64,000 nucleotides of DNA from Hymenobacter sediminis (GTDB lineage Bacteria; Bacteroidota; Bacteroidia; Cytophagales; Hymenobacteraceae), in the NCBI RefSeq assembly GCF_003231285.1, contig NZ_QKNS01000001.1, positions 682,001 through 746,000 of the forward strand, read 5' to 3'. Shown here piece after piece: positions 56,745 through 64,000 of this stretch. The notes beneath the pieces were generated by a model that searched no databases, was not told where the DNA came from, and worked only from the letters and a program-made list of their open reading frames with translations. Each line of letters begins with the position of its first letter. Within the stretch, counting starts at the first letter, position 1. Both the position numbers and the translations under genes were made by a program.

Positions 56745-57512
56745 ATGCCTTCTTCATCTCCTACCATTCTCTTCCTGCACGGCTTCGCCGAAAGCCGGGA
56801 AATCTGGACTGAATTCATCCGTGAGTTTCCCGAAGGCTACCGCTTGCTGGTGCTGGACCTACCTGGCCACGGTGCCAACGTGCACAACATGCAGGACTAC
56901 AGCATGGAAGCTCAGGCAGAATATGTGGCAGAACAGTTGCGCGAGGAGGTTGCCGACCAGGTTTTGGTGGTGGGGCACAGTATGGGGGGCTACGTGGCCC
57001 TGGCTTTCGCGGAGCGCTACCCCAACCTGGTAGCCGGATTGGTGCTGTTCCACTCCACCGCCCTTCCTGATACGGACGAGAAGAAGGCCAACCGCGACAA
57101 AAACCAGGACTTCGTGCGCCGCCATGGGGTAGGGAAGTTCATGGATTCATTTATCCGGCCCCTGTTTGCGCCCGCTAACCGCGACACCATGCGGGACCAG
57201 CGCGAGCAACTGGAAGCCATTGGCCGCGCCACGCCAGAAGCAACCGTACTTGGCGGGTTGGAGGCCATGAAAAACCGCCCCGACCGCACCAAGGTTCTTC
57301 AGGAAGCAACGTTCCCCGTGCTGTTCATTGCCGGCAAAGACGACGTAGCTGTGTCCACTGAAAGCCTCCTACCCCAGATGGCTCTGCCAACCCAAAGCCA
57401 CGCCCTGCTCCTCAGCAACGTTGGGCACTTGGGTTACCTGGAGGCCCCTGAGCTGACGCGCCGGGCGTTGCAGAATTTTGCGGGGGTAGTATTTCGTGCC
57501 GCAGCGAAGTAG
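56745..57512 (+). CDS. Alpha/beta hydrolase (tandem copy 1)
   Basis: About 255 aa from ATG 56745; upstream in-frame ATG 56682 gives a non-homologous extension. Fold motifs: ILFLHGFAESREIW (oxyanion HG), VVGHSMGGYVALAFAERYP (nucleophile Ser), GKDDVAV (Asp) and NVGHLGYLEAP (His), a complete triad. Typical of carboxylesterases, hydrolytic dehalogenases and C-C bond hydrolases; substrate unknown. It shares the whole layout with the next gene and is likely its duplicate. Confidence 0.9.
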   Translation: MPSSSPTILFLHGFAESREIWTEFIREFPEGYRLLVLDLPGHGANVHNMQDYSMEAQAEYVAEQLREEVADQVLVVGHSMGGYVALAFAERYPNLVAGLVLFHSTALPDTDEKKANRDKNQDFVRRHGVGKFMDSFIRPLFAPANRDTMRDQREQLEAIGRATPEATVLGGLEAMKNRPDRTKVLQEATFPVLFIAGKDDVAVSTESLLPQMALPTQSHALLLSNVGHLGYLEAPELTRRALQNFAGVVFRAAAK

Positions 57513-57551
57513 CTCAGCTTTAACGCGAATCAGCTCAGGCCGTAAAGAAAG

Positions 57552-57587
57552 CAGGGCTGCCCTACTACAGGGCGGCCCTGTTTTTTC
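57552..57587 (+). terminator. Terminator between the two hydrolase genes
   Basis: CAGGGC(T)GCC / GGC(G)GCCCTG stem followed by six T, on the plus strand, 40 bp after the first hydrolase stop and 10 bp before the second ATG. Confidence 0.85.
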
Positions 57588-57596
57588 CTGTACCCT

Positions 57597-58367
57597 ATGA
57601 GCACTTCCTTGCCTACCTTGGTATTTCTGCACGGCTTTTTGGAAAGTGCTGAAATATGGGACGAATTTCTGCGCGACTTTCCGCCTCACTACCATACCCT
57701 TCGGCTCAACCTGCCCGGCTACGGCCCGGAGCCGCCAACTGACATCGACTATTCTTTTGAAGCTGCTGCCGACTACGTGCAGGCCCAGTTGAAGTCTGAA
57801 AATGTGCATCAGGTGCTGTTGGTTGGCCATAGCATGGGGGGCTACGTGGCCCTGGCATTTGCCGAGAAGTTTCCGGCTCAGGTAGCAGGCTTGTGCCTGT
57901 TTCATTCTTCCTCCCTCCCCGATTCAGAAGAGGACCAGGGGAGGCGGCAGCGTAACCGGGAGTTTCTGGAGCAAAATGGGGTAGCAGCTTTCACTGAAGA
58001 TTTTCTGAAGCCACAATTTTCCGCTGCTCACCGCGAGTCTATGGAACACCATGTGGAAATGCTGCAACGCATTGGCGCTGCTGTACCCCTGGAAACGGCC
58101 TTAGGTAGTATGGATGCTATGGCCCGCCGCCCCGACCGGCGTCCGGTGCTGGAAAAGGCTACTTATCCTGTTCTCTTCATCGCTGGCAAGGACGACAAAG
58201 CTGTGCCCCTGGAAAAAACGCACGAGGAAAGCCTGCTGCCCGATCATTCTACGGTGCTTTGGTTGGCTAGCGTAGGGCACGTAGGGTTTCTGGAGCGCCC
58301 CACCGATACGCGCAAGGCTATTGAAGGCTTTGCGGAGTTAGTATTTGGTAGACAGGTAGCACGCTGA
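57597..58367 (+). CDS. Alpha/beta hydrolase (tandem copy 2)
   Basis: 256 aa. Same architecture as its neighbour: LVFLHGFLESAEIW, LLVGHSMGGYVALAFAEKFP, FIAGKDDKAVPLEK and SVGHVGFLERPTDTR, so an intact triad. The pair clearly arose by tandem duplication; the N-terminal 20 residues differ, and a terminator now lies between them, so their regulation has probably diverged. The second copy has only 10 bp between that terminator and its ATG, so it must either be read through or have a promoter inside the first gene. Confidence 0.9.
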   Translation: MSTSLPTLVFLHGFLESAEIWDEFLRDFPPHYHTLRLNLPGYGPEPPTDIDYSFEAAADYVQAQLKSENVHQVLLVGHSMGGYVALAFAEKFPAQVAGLCLFHSSSLPDSEEDQGRRQRNREFLEQNGVAAFTEDFLKPQFSAAHRESMEHHVEMLQRIGAAVPLETALGSMDAMARRPDRRPVLEKATYPVLFIAGKDDKAVPLEKTHEESLLPDHSTVLWLASVGHVGFLERPTDTRKAIEGFAELVFGRQVAR

Positions 58368-58447
58368 GTTATCATAAACTCTTTGAAGCAACAACGCTGA
58401 GGCCATTCTAGCCTCAGCGTTGTTGCTTCAAAGAGTTTATGATAACT
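58367..58447. terminator. Perfect 37-bp-arm inverted repeat between convergent genes
   Basis: Arms 58367-58403 and 58411-58447 are perfectly complementary with a 7-nt loop. It starts on the last base of the hydrolase stop codon and separates the hydrolase from the TonB-domain gene on the other strand. The core GCTGAGGC is GC-rich; A/T tracts lie outside. Confidence 0.85.
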
Positions 58448-58524
58448 AGCCTTCCTTCAACGAAGCCTCTATACCCACTTATTCGTTGTTTTCAGACAGA
58501 GGAAGTTGCTAAAGTTGAGGATGG

Positions 58525-59652
58525 CTATCTAATGGCAAACGTTACTGGAATGATAAAAAACATGCTAGCTGGTTTGCCGTTTTGGCGGCCTGGGGTGAAA
58601 TCAGCAATTCCGGCTACTACGCGCAAAGCCTCCTCATCGAGAGCAGGGTCTACAGAGCGGATGACAGTTGGTTGTGTAACTTTTCCTTGTTCATTCACGA
58701 CGAAGTACACGAGTACTTCCCCTTGAATTTGGTTACGCAAGGCCGAAACGGGGTATTTGATATGGTGAGATGAACTGCTGATCAGGTCTTGCTTCAGCGG
58801 AACGGGCATCTCATCCAAGTACGGATAAATGGGCTGTGCCAGAAGCTGTACTAAAAGATCAGCAGAGTCTTCTTGGTAGTTGATAGGCAAAGTAATCGTG
58901 CTGGCTGTTGGCTGACCATTGGCAAAAGCTGGCTCCCAAGTAGGCATTTGGCTTAGATATTCCTGAGCGGCTGCGTATAGAGTTGCTGACGCAGCATTCA
59001 ACTTTTTGCCTTTGCCTGAAGGAAGAATAGCCGTAGCCTTCGTTACTCGGCCGGCCGCATCAAGGTCAACCGTCACAAATACCTTTCCTTCAATTTTGCC
59101 GGAACGGGCCGTTTCGGGGTAGGGAGCCTTACGCAAGTAAGAATATAAGGCCTCCGGGCCGCCAGGAAATTGGGCATGTCTCTTTTCAGGCTGGATTGGT
59201 GCTTTACCAAGCCGCTCAGCTAGAATCTCCTCTACATTTAAGGGAAGCCGGAAGGTGATAGGCACAGTATAAGACACTGCCACGGGACGGCCTACTTGCC
59301 TACCTGGCTCCCAAGCTGGAAGGCTGGTAATGGCCCTGACTGCCTCTGCATCGAGAAGCGGATGTAAGCTTTTTACTACTTCTGCCCCTTGCACCTTACC
59401 TGAGGCCGCTACTACAAACTTTACGAATACTCGTCCCTGTAGACGTTGCTGTAACGCTTCCGTAGGGTAAATAATAGACTGGCCAATAGCCTGATATAGC
59501 GCGGTTTGTCCACCAGGGAATACAGGCATCTTTTCTACATAGGTGTATACTGCGCCATTGGTGGGAGCCTGCTCAGGCGCTTGGGCCTGAGCAGTACCAC
59601 ATGCCGTTAGTATAAGGCCGCTGACAATCAGCTGCCGAAATCCAAAAAACAT
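58525..59652 (-). CDS. Exported protein with three TonB C-terminal domains
   Basis: 375 aa. The N-terminus (SGLILTACGTAQAQ) fits a lipobox LTAC, or a signal peptidase I site a few residues later; there is no TonB transmembrane anchor. Three TonB_C-like units follow: about 40-140 (YPTEALQQRLQGRVFVKFVV ... LPAWEPGRQVGRPV), 150-255 (YPETARSGKIEGKVFVTVD ... MPTWEPAFANGQP) and 280-375 (YPVSALRNQIQGEVLVYFVV ... IADFTPGRQNGKP). One such unit normally contacts TonB boxes of outer-membrane receptors. Three in series without ExbBD partners suggest a periplasmic adaptor, or a domain reused for other binding. Confidence 0.88.
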   Translation of the reverse strand: MFFGFRQLIVSGLILTACGTAQAQAPEQAPTNGAVYTYVEKMPVFPGGQTALYQAIGQSIIYPTEALQQRLQGRVFVKFVVAASGKVQGAEVVKSLHPLLDAEAVRAITSLPAWEPGRQVGRPVAVSYTVPITFRLPLNVEEILAERLGKAPIQPEKRHAQFPGGPEALYSYLRKAPYPETARSGKIEGKVFVTVDLDAAGRVTKATAILPSGKGKKLNAASATLYAAAQEYLSQMPTWEPAFANGQPTASTITLPINYQEDSADLLVQLLAQPIYPYLDEMPVPLKQDLISSSSHHIKYPVSALRNQIQGEVLVYFVVNEQGKVTQPTVIRSVDPALDEEALRVVAGIADFTPGRQNGKPASMFFIIPVTFAIR

Positions 59653-59688
59653 ATAATCAACTATAACAGGTAGAATAAGAATTGCTGG

Positions 59689-60687
59689 CTACGCTTGTAA
59701 CAAGCCCATCTGTAGCATCTTCTCGGCGATTTGCACAGCATTGGTGGCGGCGCCTTTGCGCAGGTTATCGGCCACTACCCACATGTTGAGGGTGCGGGGC
59801 TGGGTTTCGTCGCGGCGGAGGCGGCCAACGAGCACGGCATCCTTGCCATGGGCGTCTTTGGGCATGGGGTACACGTTGTTCTTCACGTCGTCCACCACTT
59901 CCACACCTTCAGTTTCGCGCAGGATGCGGAGCACGTCTTCCAACTCGAATTCCTGCTCAAACTCCACGTTTACGGCTTCGGAGTGGCCGCCTACTACCGG
60001 AATGCGCACGGTAGTAGCCGTTACCCGAATGCTGTCGTCGCCGAGGATTTTCTTGGTTTCCTTCACCATCTTCATCTCCTCTTTAGTGTAGCCATTGTCT
60101 TCGAACACGTCGATGTGGGGCAGCACGTTCAGGTCGATGGGGTGGGGGTAGGCCTGGCTTGTTACCTCCTGGCCAGAGCGCTCCTGCATGAGCTGGTCCA
60201 CGGCTTTCTTGCCGGTGCCCGTCACGCTTTGGTAGGTGCTCACCACAATGCGCTGCACCTTGTAGGTTTCGTGCAGCTTGTTGAGAGCCACCACCATCTG
60301 AATAGTGGAGCAGTTGGGGTTGGCAATGATTTTATCGTCGGCGGTAATTTCCTTGGCGTTGATTTCGGGTACCACCAGCTTCTTGGTGGGGTCCATGCGC
60401 CAGGCCGAGGAGTTATCGATAACCACGGTGCCAACTTCGGCGAAGCGCGGGGCCTGCTCCTTGGAAATAGAGCCGCCGGCCGAGAAGATGGCCACGGCCG
60501 GCCGGGCCGCAATGGCGTCGTCCATGCTCACCACCTTGTATTTCTTGCCCTGGAATTCAATTTCCTGGCCTACCGAACGCTCGGAGGCTACGGGCAGGAG
60601 TTCAGTGACCGGGAAGTTGCGCTCGGCCAGTACTTTCAGCATTTCGCCCCCGACCAGGCCGGTGGCGCCTACTACGGCTACTTTCAT
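59689..60687 (-). CDS. asd: Aspartate-semialdehyde dehydrogenase
   Basis: 332 aa. Reduces aspartyl phosphate to aspartate semialdehyde, feeding homoserine dehydrogenase, lysine and diaminopimelate. VAVVGATGLVGGEMLKVL is the NADP-binding loop; the catalytic Cys is Cys126 in IANPNCSTIQM and the active-site His is in VVGGHSEAVNV. Its substrate connects to hom in the met operon, but it is transcribed alone from its own TACCTTTA box. Confidence 0.97.
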   Translation of the reverse strand: MKVAVVGATGLVGGEMLKVLAERNFPVTELLPVASERSVGQEIEFQGKKYKVVSMDDAIAARPAVAIFSAGGSISKEQAPRFAEVGTVVIDNSSAWRMDPTKKLVVPEINAKEITADDKIIANPNCSTIQMVVALNKLHETYKVQRIVVSTYQSVTGTGKKAVDQLMQERSGQEVTSQAYPHPIDLNVLPHIDVFEDNGYTKEEMKMVKETKKILGDDSIRVTATTVRIPVVGGHSEAVNVEFEQEFELEDVLRILRETEGVEVVDDVKNNVYPMPKDAHGKDAVLVGRLRRDETQPRTLNMWVVADNLRKGAATNAVQIAEKMLQMGLLQA

Positions 60688-60711
60688 GGGGTTTCGGTGT
60701 TTACGAGGGCG

Positions 60712-60719
60712 TAAAGGTA
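60712..60719 (-). promoter_or_regulatory. -7 box for asd
   Basis: TACCTTTA on the minus strand, one mismatch, 25 nt before the asd ATG. Confidence 0.4.
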
Positions 60720-60838
60720 CATCACGATTTGTGGTTATATTTCACCCAGTGAAAGAAGGAGGGTAGCCCTGGCTTCGGCTGATTATCAGGTTGCTCGCTT
60801 CTGCTCACGGCGTACCTTATTCTACCCCCTGATTCCGC

Positions 60839-63451
60839 GTGAAACTATTGCTACTACTGGCGCTGTGCCTGGGCGCCACTACGGCTACAGCCCAGCTTAC
60901 CGATACCTTCGCCGACGGTAACTTCACCCAAAACCCCACCTGGACCGGTGATGCGGCTTCCTTCCAGGTAAATGCCGCCCAGCAGCTGCAAACCAATGGC
61001 CCTGCTACCACAGGCACTGAGCTGCAGCTGGTAACGCCCTGTACCGCTACTACGGGTACTACCTGGGAATTTTGGGTTAATCTAAAATTGGCTACCAGCG
61101 GCGGCAACTACGCCGATGTGTGGCTAATGGCTGATGCTCCCGACCTGAAGGCGGCCGGCACCAAAGGCTACTTTGTGCGGCTGGGCGGCACCGCCGATGA
61201 GGTGTCGCTCTTCCGGAAAGATGCTACCGGAAGCCCGGTTTATGTGATTAACGGGCAGGATGCTACCCTCAACTCAACCACCAATAACCTGGTGCGGGTG
61301 CGCGTTACGCGCACAATTCAGAACCTCTGGACCCTGGAGCGCGACCTGACGGGCGGTACTGCCTTTAAGCCCGAAGGCAGCGCTACCGATGCTACTTATC
61401 AGCGCAGCGCTTACTTCGGGGTGTACGCTACCTATTCGCAGGCCAACAACCGTGGGTTCTACTTCGATGATTTTCGGGTGACGGATGCCACGGCGCCGGT
61501 GCTGCTGCGAGCCGCAGCGCCCAGCGCCCGCCAGCTCGACCTGACTTTCAACGAAGCAGTAGCGCCTACCCAGGCTGCTGGGAGCTACCGGCTCGGGGGC
61601 AACGGTGGCCCGGCCATAACCGCCGCCCTCCGGGATGCCACTGATCCGGCCCTCGTGCACTTTACCCTCGCTGCCGACTTGCCCCTGGGTAGCATAACGG
61701 TAGAGGCCCGCAACGTAGCAGATGTGTTTGGGAACGTAGCGGCGGGCCCACTTACAGCGAATTTTCAGAACAATGGCTTTCCGGTAGCGCCCGCGTTAAA
61801 CCAGCTGCTCATCACCGAAATACTGGCCGATGAAACGCCCAGCGTAGGGTTGCCGGCTTCTGAGTTCGTGGAGATTCATAACCCCTCAGCTACGGCACTG
61901 CTTGACTTGGCCGGGGTGCGACTTCAGAAGCAGGGTAGCACCGGTAACCCGGCCGTGTTTCCGGGCGGCGCTGTATTGCTGCCGGGCGAGTACGCGGTGG
62001 TGTGCGGCAGTACCCGCGCGACGCAGTTTGCCGGCTACGGCAAGGTATTCGGACTAACCAACTTTCCCAGTTTGACCAACAGCGCCGATCAGCTAGTGCT
62101 ACGGGGTAAAGACGGCCGCACCCTGTTTGAATTCAGCTACACCGATGCTTGGTACCGCGACGCGCGCAAGAAAGAGGGCGGCTGGACCCTGGAAATGGTA
62201 GATGCCACCAACCCCTGCGGCGGCCCCGAAAACTGGCAGGCCAGCCAGGATGCCACCGGCGGTACGCCCGGCCGTGCTAACTCCGTGCGTGCCTCCAACC
62301 CCGACCGCACCGCGCCCACTTTGCTCCGGGCTTTGGCCCTTACCCCAACCACAGTGCGGCTGTATTTTGGCGAGAAGCTGGACAGCACTGCGGCGGCTAA
62401 TCCTGCGCTGTACACCCTTACCCCAGTTGCAACTATCACCCGCGTTGCGCCAGTTGGTCCCGATTTTCGATTGGTAGATTTGACCCTGGCTGCACCGCTG
62501 ACGCCCAATCAGCCCGTGACGGTAACGGTGCAGCGCTTCTTAGATTGCGTGGGCAATGCCAGCGGCCCGGCTACTTCGGCCACGTTTGCCCTGCCCGCTC
62601 CCGTGGCCTCCGGCGACGTAGTCATCAACGAAATTCTGTTCAATCCGCGCTCCGGTGGGGTTGATTTCGTGGAAGTGCTCAACCGTTCCACCAACTACCT
62701 GGATGTGCAAGGCTGGCAGGTGGGTAGTGAGCGGGCTGGAGGTACCCTGGATGCAGAGCCCGTAAGCAGTGGTCCGATGCTGTTACCGCCGGGTGGTTTG
62801 TTGGTGTTTACTACCAGCCTTTCGGTGCTGCAAAGCCAGTACCCCGCCAGCATCAATCCAGCCAATATACTCCAGGTGCCTGCCCTGCCGACCCTGCCCG
62901 ACGATGCCGGGGTAGTAGTGCTGCTCAATGCCCAGGCCCGGCCCCTGGACCGCGTAGCCTACTCCGAAAAACAGCACCTCAAGCTTCTTGACGACGTGAA
63001 TGGCGTGTCCCTGGAGCGGATTCGGGCTACGGGGCCGAGTGAGGCCGGCAATTTTCACTCGGCGGCAGGCAGCGCGGGCTACGCTACACCCGGCCGCCCG
63101 AACTCCCAGCAGCAGGCGGACCCTACTGGCTCAGATGTATTGACCTTGGCGCCCGAGCTGTTCACCCCCGATGACGACGGCCAGCAGGATTTCACTACCC
63201 TCAGCTATCAGTTAGATGCTCCGGGCTACGTGGGCTCCGTGACGATTTATGATGCTCAGGGGCGACTAGCCCGCCAACTAGTGCGCAACGAAACCCTGAG
63301 CACGAAAGGCTTCTGGCAGTGGGACGGCCTTACCGACCGGGGCCAGAAAGCCGCCGTGGGCTACTACGTGCTACTCATTGAGCTGTTCAAGCCTAGTGGC
63401 GGACAGAAGCAGCAATACCGGAAAACGGTGGTGGTAGGAGCCCGTTTCTGA
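60839..63451 (+). CDS. Exported lamin-tail-domain surface protein
   Basis: 870 aa, GTG start (VKLLLLLALCLGATTATAQL, a good signal peptide). The N-terminal part (about 25-220) resembles a DUF of the concanavalin-like type; two lamin-tail domains are clear, at about 325-425 (LLITEILADETPSVGLPASEF) and 600-690 (VVINEILFNPRSGGVDFVEV). The last 100 residues (LFTPDDDGQQDFTTLSYQL ... YYVLLIEL) form a FlgD-Ig-like/gliding-motility-type domain that resembles T9SS C-terminal regions but lacks the standard final motif. Probably a secreted structural or adhesive protein; function unknown. Confidence 0.87.
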   Translation: MKLLLLLALCLGATTATAQLTDTFADGNFTQNPTWTGDAASFQVNAAQQLQTNGPATTGTELQLVTPCTATTGTTWEFWVNLKLATSGGNYADVWLMADAPDLKAAGTKGYFVRLGGTADEVSLFRKDATGSPVYVINGQDATLNSTTNNLVRVRVTRTIQNLWTLERDLTGGTAFKPEGSATDATYQRSAYFGVYATYSQANNRGFYFDDFRVTDATAPVLLRAAAPSARQLDLTFNEAVAPTQAAGSYRLGGNGGPAITAALRDATDPALVHFTLAADLPLGSITVEARNVADVFGNVAAGPLTANFQNNGFPVAPALNQLLITEILADETPSVGLPASEFVEIHNPSATALLDLAGVRLQKQGSTGNPAVFPGGAVLLPGEYAVVCGSTRATQFAGYGKVFGLTNFPSLTNSADQLVLRGKDGRTLFEFSYTDAWYRDARKKEGGWTLEMVDATNPCGGPENWQASQDATGGTPGRANSVRASNPDRTAPTLLRALALTPTTVRLYFGEKLDSTAAANPALYTLTPVATITRVAPVGPDFRLVDLTLAAPLTPNQPVTVTVQRFLDCVGNASGPATSATFALPAPVASGDVVINEILFNPRSGGVDFVEVLNRSTNYLDVQGWQVGSERAGGTLDAEPVSSGPMLLPPGGLLVFTTSLSVLQSQYPASINPANILQVPALPTLPDDAGVVVLLNAQARPLDRVAYSEKQHLKLLDDVNGVSLERIRATGPSEAGNFHSAAGSAGYATPGRPNSQQQADPTGSDVLTLAPELFTPDDDGQQDFTTLSYQLDAPGYVGSVTIYDAQGRLARQLVRNETLSTKGFWQWDGLTDRGQKAAVGYYVLLIELFKPSGGQKQQYRKTVVVGARF

Positions 63452-63617
63452 CCAAGAAAGCCCCTCGTTTACGGTTGAGCAGGCAGCAGAACGCAAGCTC
63501 GGCATTGCGCGGAAATCTAAATAAAAATTCCAAAAAAATCCATACTCGACAATATCCTTTAAAAAAACAGGGCGTAAGAAGAGGCAGTCAAGGACTTCAC
63601 CCTCAAACGTCTACCCC

Positions 63618-64000
63618 ATGAAAGTTATATCACCCCGCATGCACGGCATGCTCGACTACGGCACCATCGCCATTTTTGCTCTGGCTCCTACGCTGTTCAA
63701 CTTCGATGGTCCGTATGCTACGGCTTGCTACGTGCTGGCCGCTGGCTACCTGCTGATTACCCTGATGACCGACTTCCCGATGGGCGTCATGCGGATGATT
63801 CCCTTCCCCATGCACGGTGGTCTGGAACTGGTGAGTGGCCTGGCCCTGCTGGCAGCCCCTTTCATCTTTGGCTTCAACGATGACAACACCGTAGCCCGTA
63901 ATTTCTTCATGATTATGGGTGTGGTATTCCTGGGTTCCTGGATGCTGACCGACTGGCGCGCCAATACCCACACAGCAAATGATATGAATGCCCGTGGCCA
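63618..64000 (+). CDS. Small membrane protein (partial, C-terminus outside window)
   Basis: At least 127 residues in frame from ATG 63618 to the window end. About four transmembrane helices (IAIFALAPTLFNF, TACYVLAAGYLLITLM, LVSGLALLAAPFIFGF, FFMIMGVVFLGSWML). It opens MKVISPRMHGMLDYGTIAI. The layout resembles SPW-repeat-type membrane proteins of about 130 residues, function unknown. Its stop codon is beyond the window. Confidence 0.8.
   Translation, partial: MKVISPRMHGMLDYGTIAIFALAPTLFNFDGPYATACYVLAAGYLLITLMTDFPMGVMRMIPFPMHGGLELVSGLALLAAPFIFGFNDDNTVARNFFMIMGVVFLGSWMLTDWRANTHTANDMNARG

Noticed and set aside
59731..60714. 327-codon plus-strand open frame
   Set aside because: Antisense to asd; shadow.

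Overview
The window is bacterial chromosome from a high-GC member of the Bacteroidota, most like Hymenobacter and its relatives (inference). The grounds are: sprA, the outer-membrane translocon of the type IX secretion system (T9SS); several large T9SS-cargo-like proteins with type A or type B C-terminal sorting domains; the Bacteroidetes -7 promoter box TAnnTTTG in front of many genes; lipoproteins; and housekeeping proteins of Bacteroidetes type. I see no rRNA, tRNA, insertion sequence, prophage or CRISPR array. This is mostly core genome.

Layout. 1-12.9 kb (minus strand): sprA (cut by the window edge), ruvA, maeB, a small lipoprotein, a lytic transglycosylase with three LysM domains, gatA and two adjacent tatA paralogues. 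13.2-14.4 kb: a GAF-LytTR regulator on the plus strand, followed by a possible small RNA with its own intrinsic terminator. 14.4-22.5 kb (minus): a cell-envelope block made of an EnvC-like degenerate M23 protein, a DUF4292-like lipoprotein, a TPR lipoprotein-assembly-like protein, a sugar nucleotidyltransferase, dut, a polysaccharide flippase, then an enoyl-CoA hydratase. 22.8-24.2 kb: mscL and two small exported proteins. 24.6-29.8 kb (minus): rimP-nusA-infB. 29.9-40.4 kb: a huge T9SS cargo, an endonuclease/exonuclease/phosphatase-family protein, cysS, an M28 peptidase, a GNAT, an LD-carboxypeptidase and an exported alpha/beta hydrolase. 40.5-45.1 kb (minus): a methionine operon, metY-metX-hom. 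45.4-64 kb: LysM protein, lipoprotein, a frameshifted T9SS cargo, an erythromycin-esterase fusion, a UPF0104 membrane protein, dxs, a YceI protein, two tandem alpha/beta hydrolases, a triple TonB-C protein, asd, a lamin-tail protein and a partial small membrane protein.

The most interesting region is the leader of the methionine operon. Read in the direction of transcription it holds a Bacteroidetes promoter, a SAM-I riboswitch aptamer, and then, 4 nt after the aptamer, a Shine-Dalgarno sequence and a 54-codon ORF whose last nine codons include seven cysteines. A 10-bp hairpin overlaps the Cys codons and the stop codon. About 190 nt later comes metY, which fixes sulfide into homocysteine. The architecture suggests a two-input switch: SAM is read by RNA, and cysteine (or charged tRNA-Cys) is read by a ribosome stalling on the leader peptide. 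Everything except the individual elements is inference.

Other points worth attention: four unusually long, perfect inverted repeats (26-39 bp arms) act as shared terminators between convergent genes or behind an operon; the 7-mer GGGGTAG/CTACCCC is strongly over-represented; a T9SS cargo is broken by a C-run frameshift; and there is a REP-like triple hairpin before the M28 peptidase.
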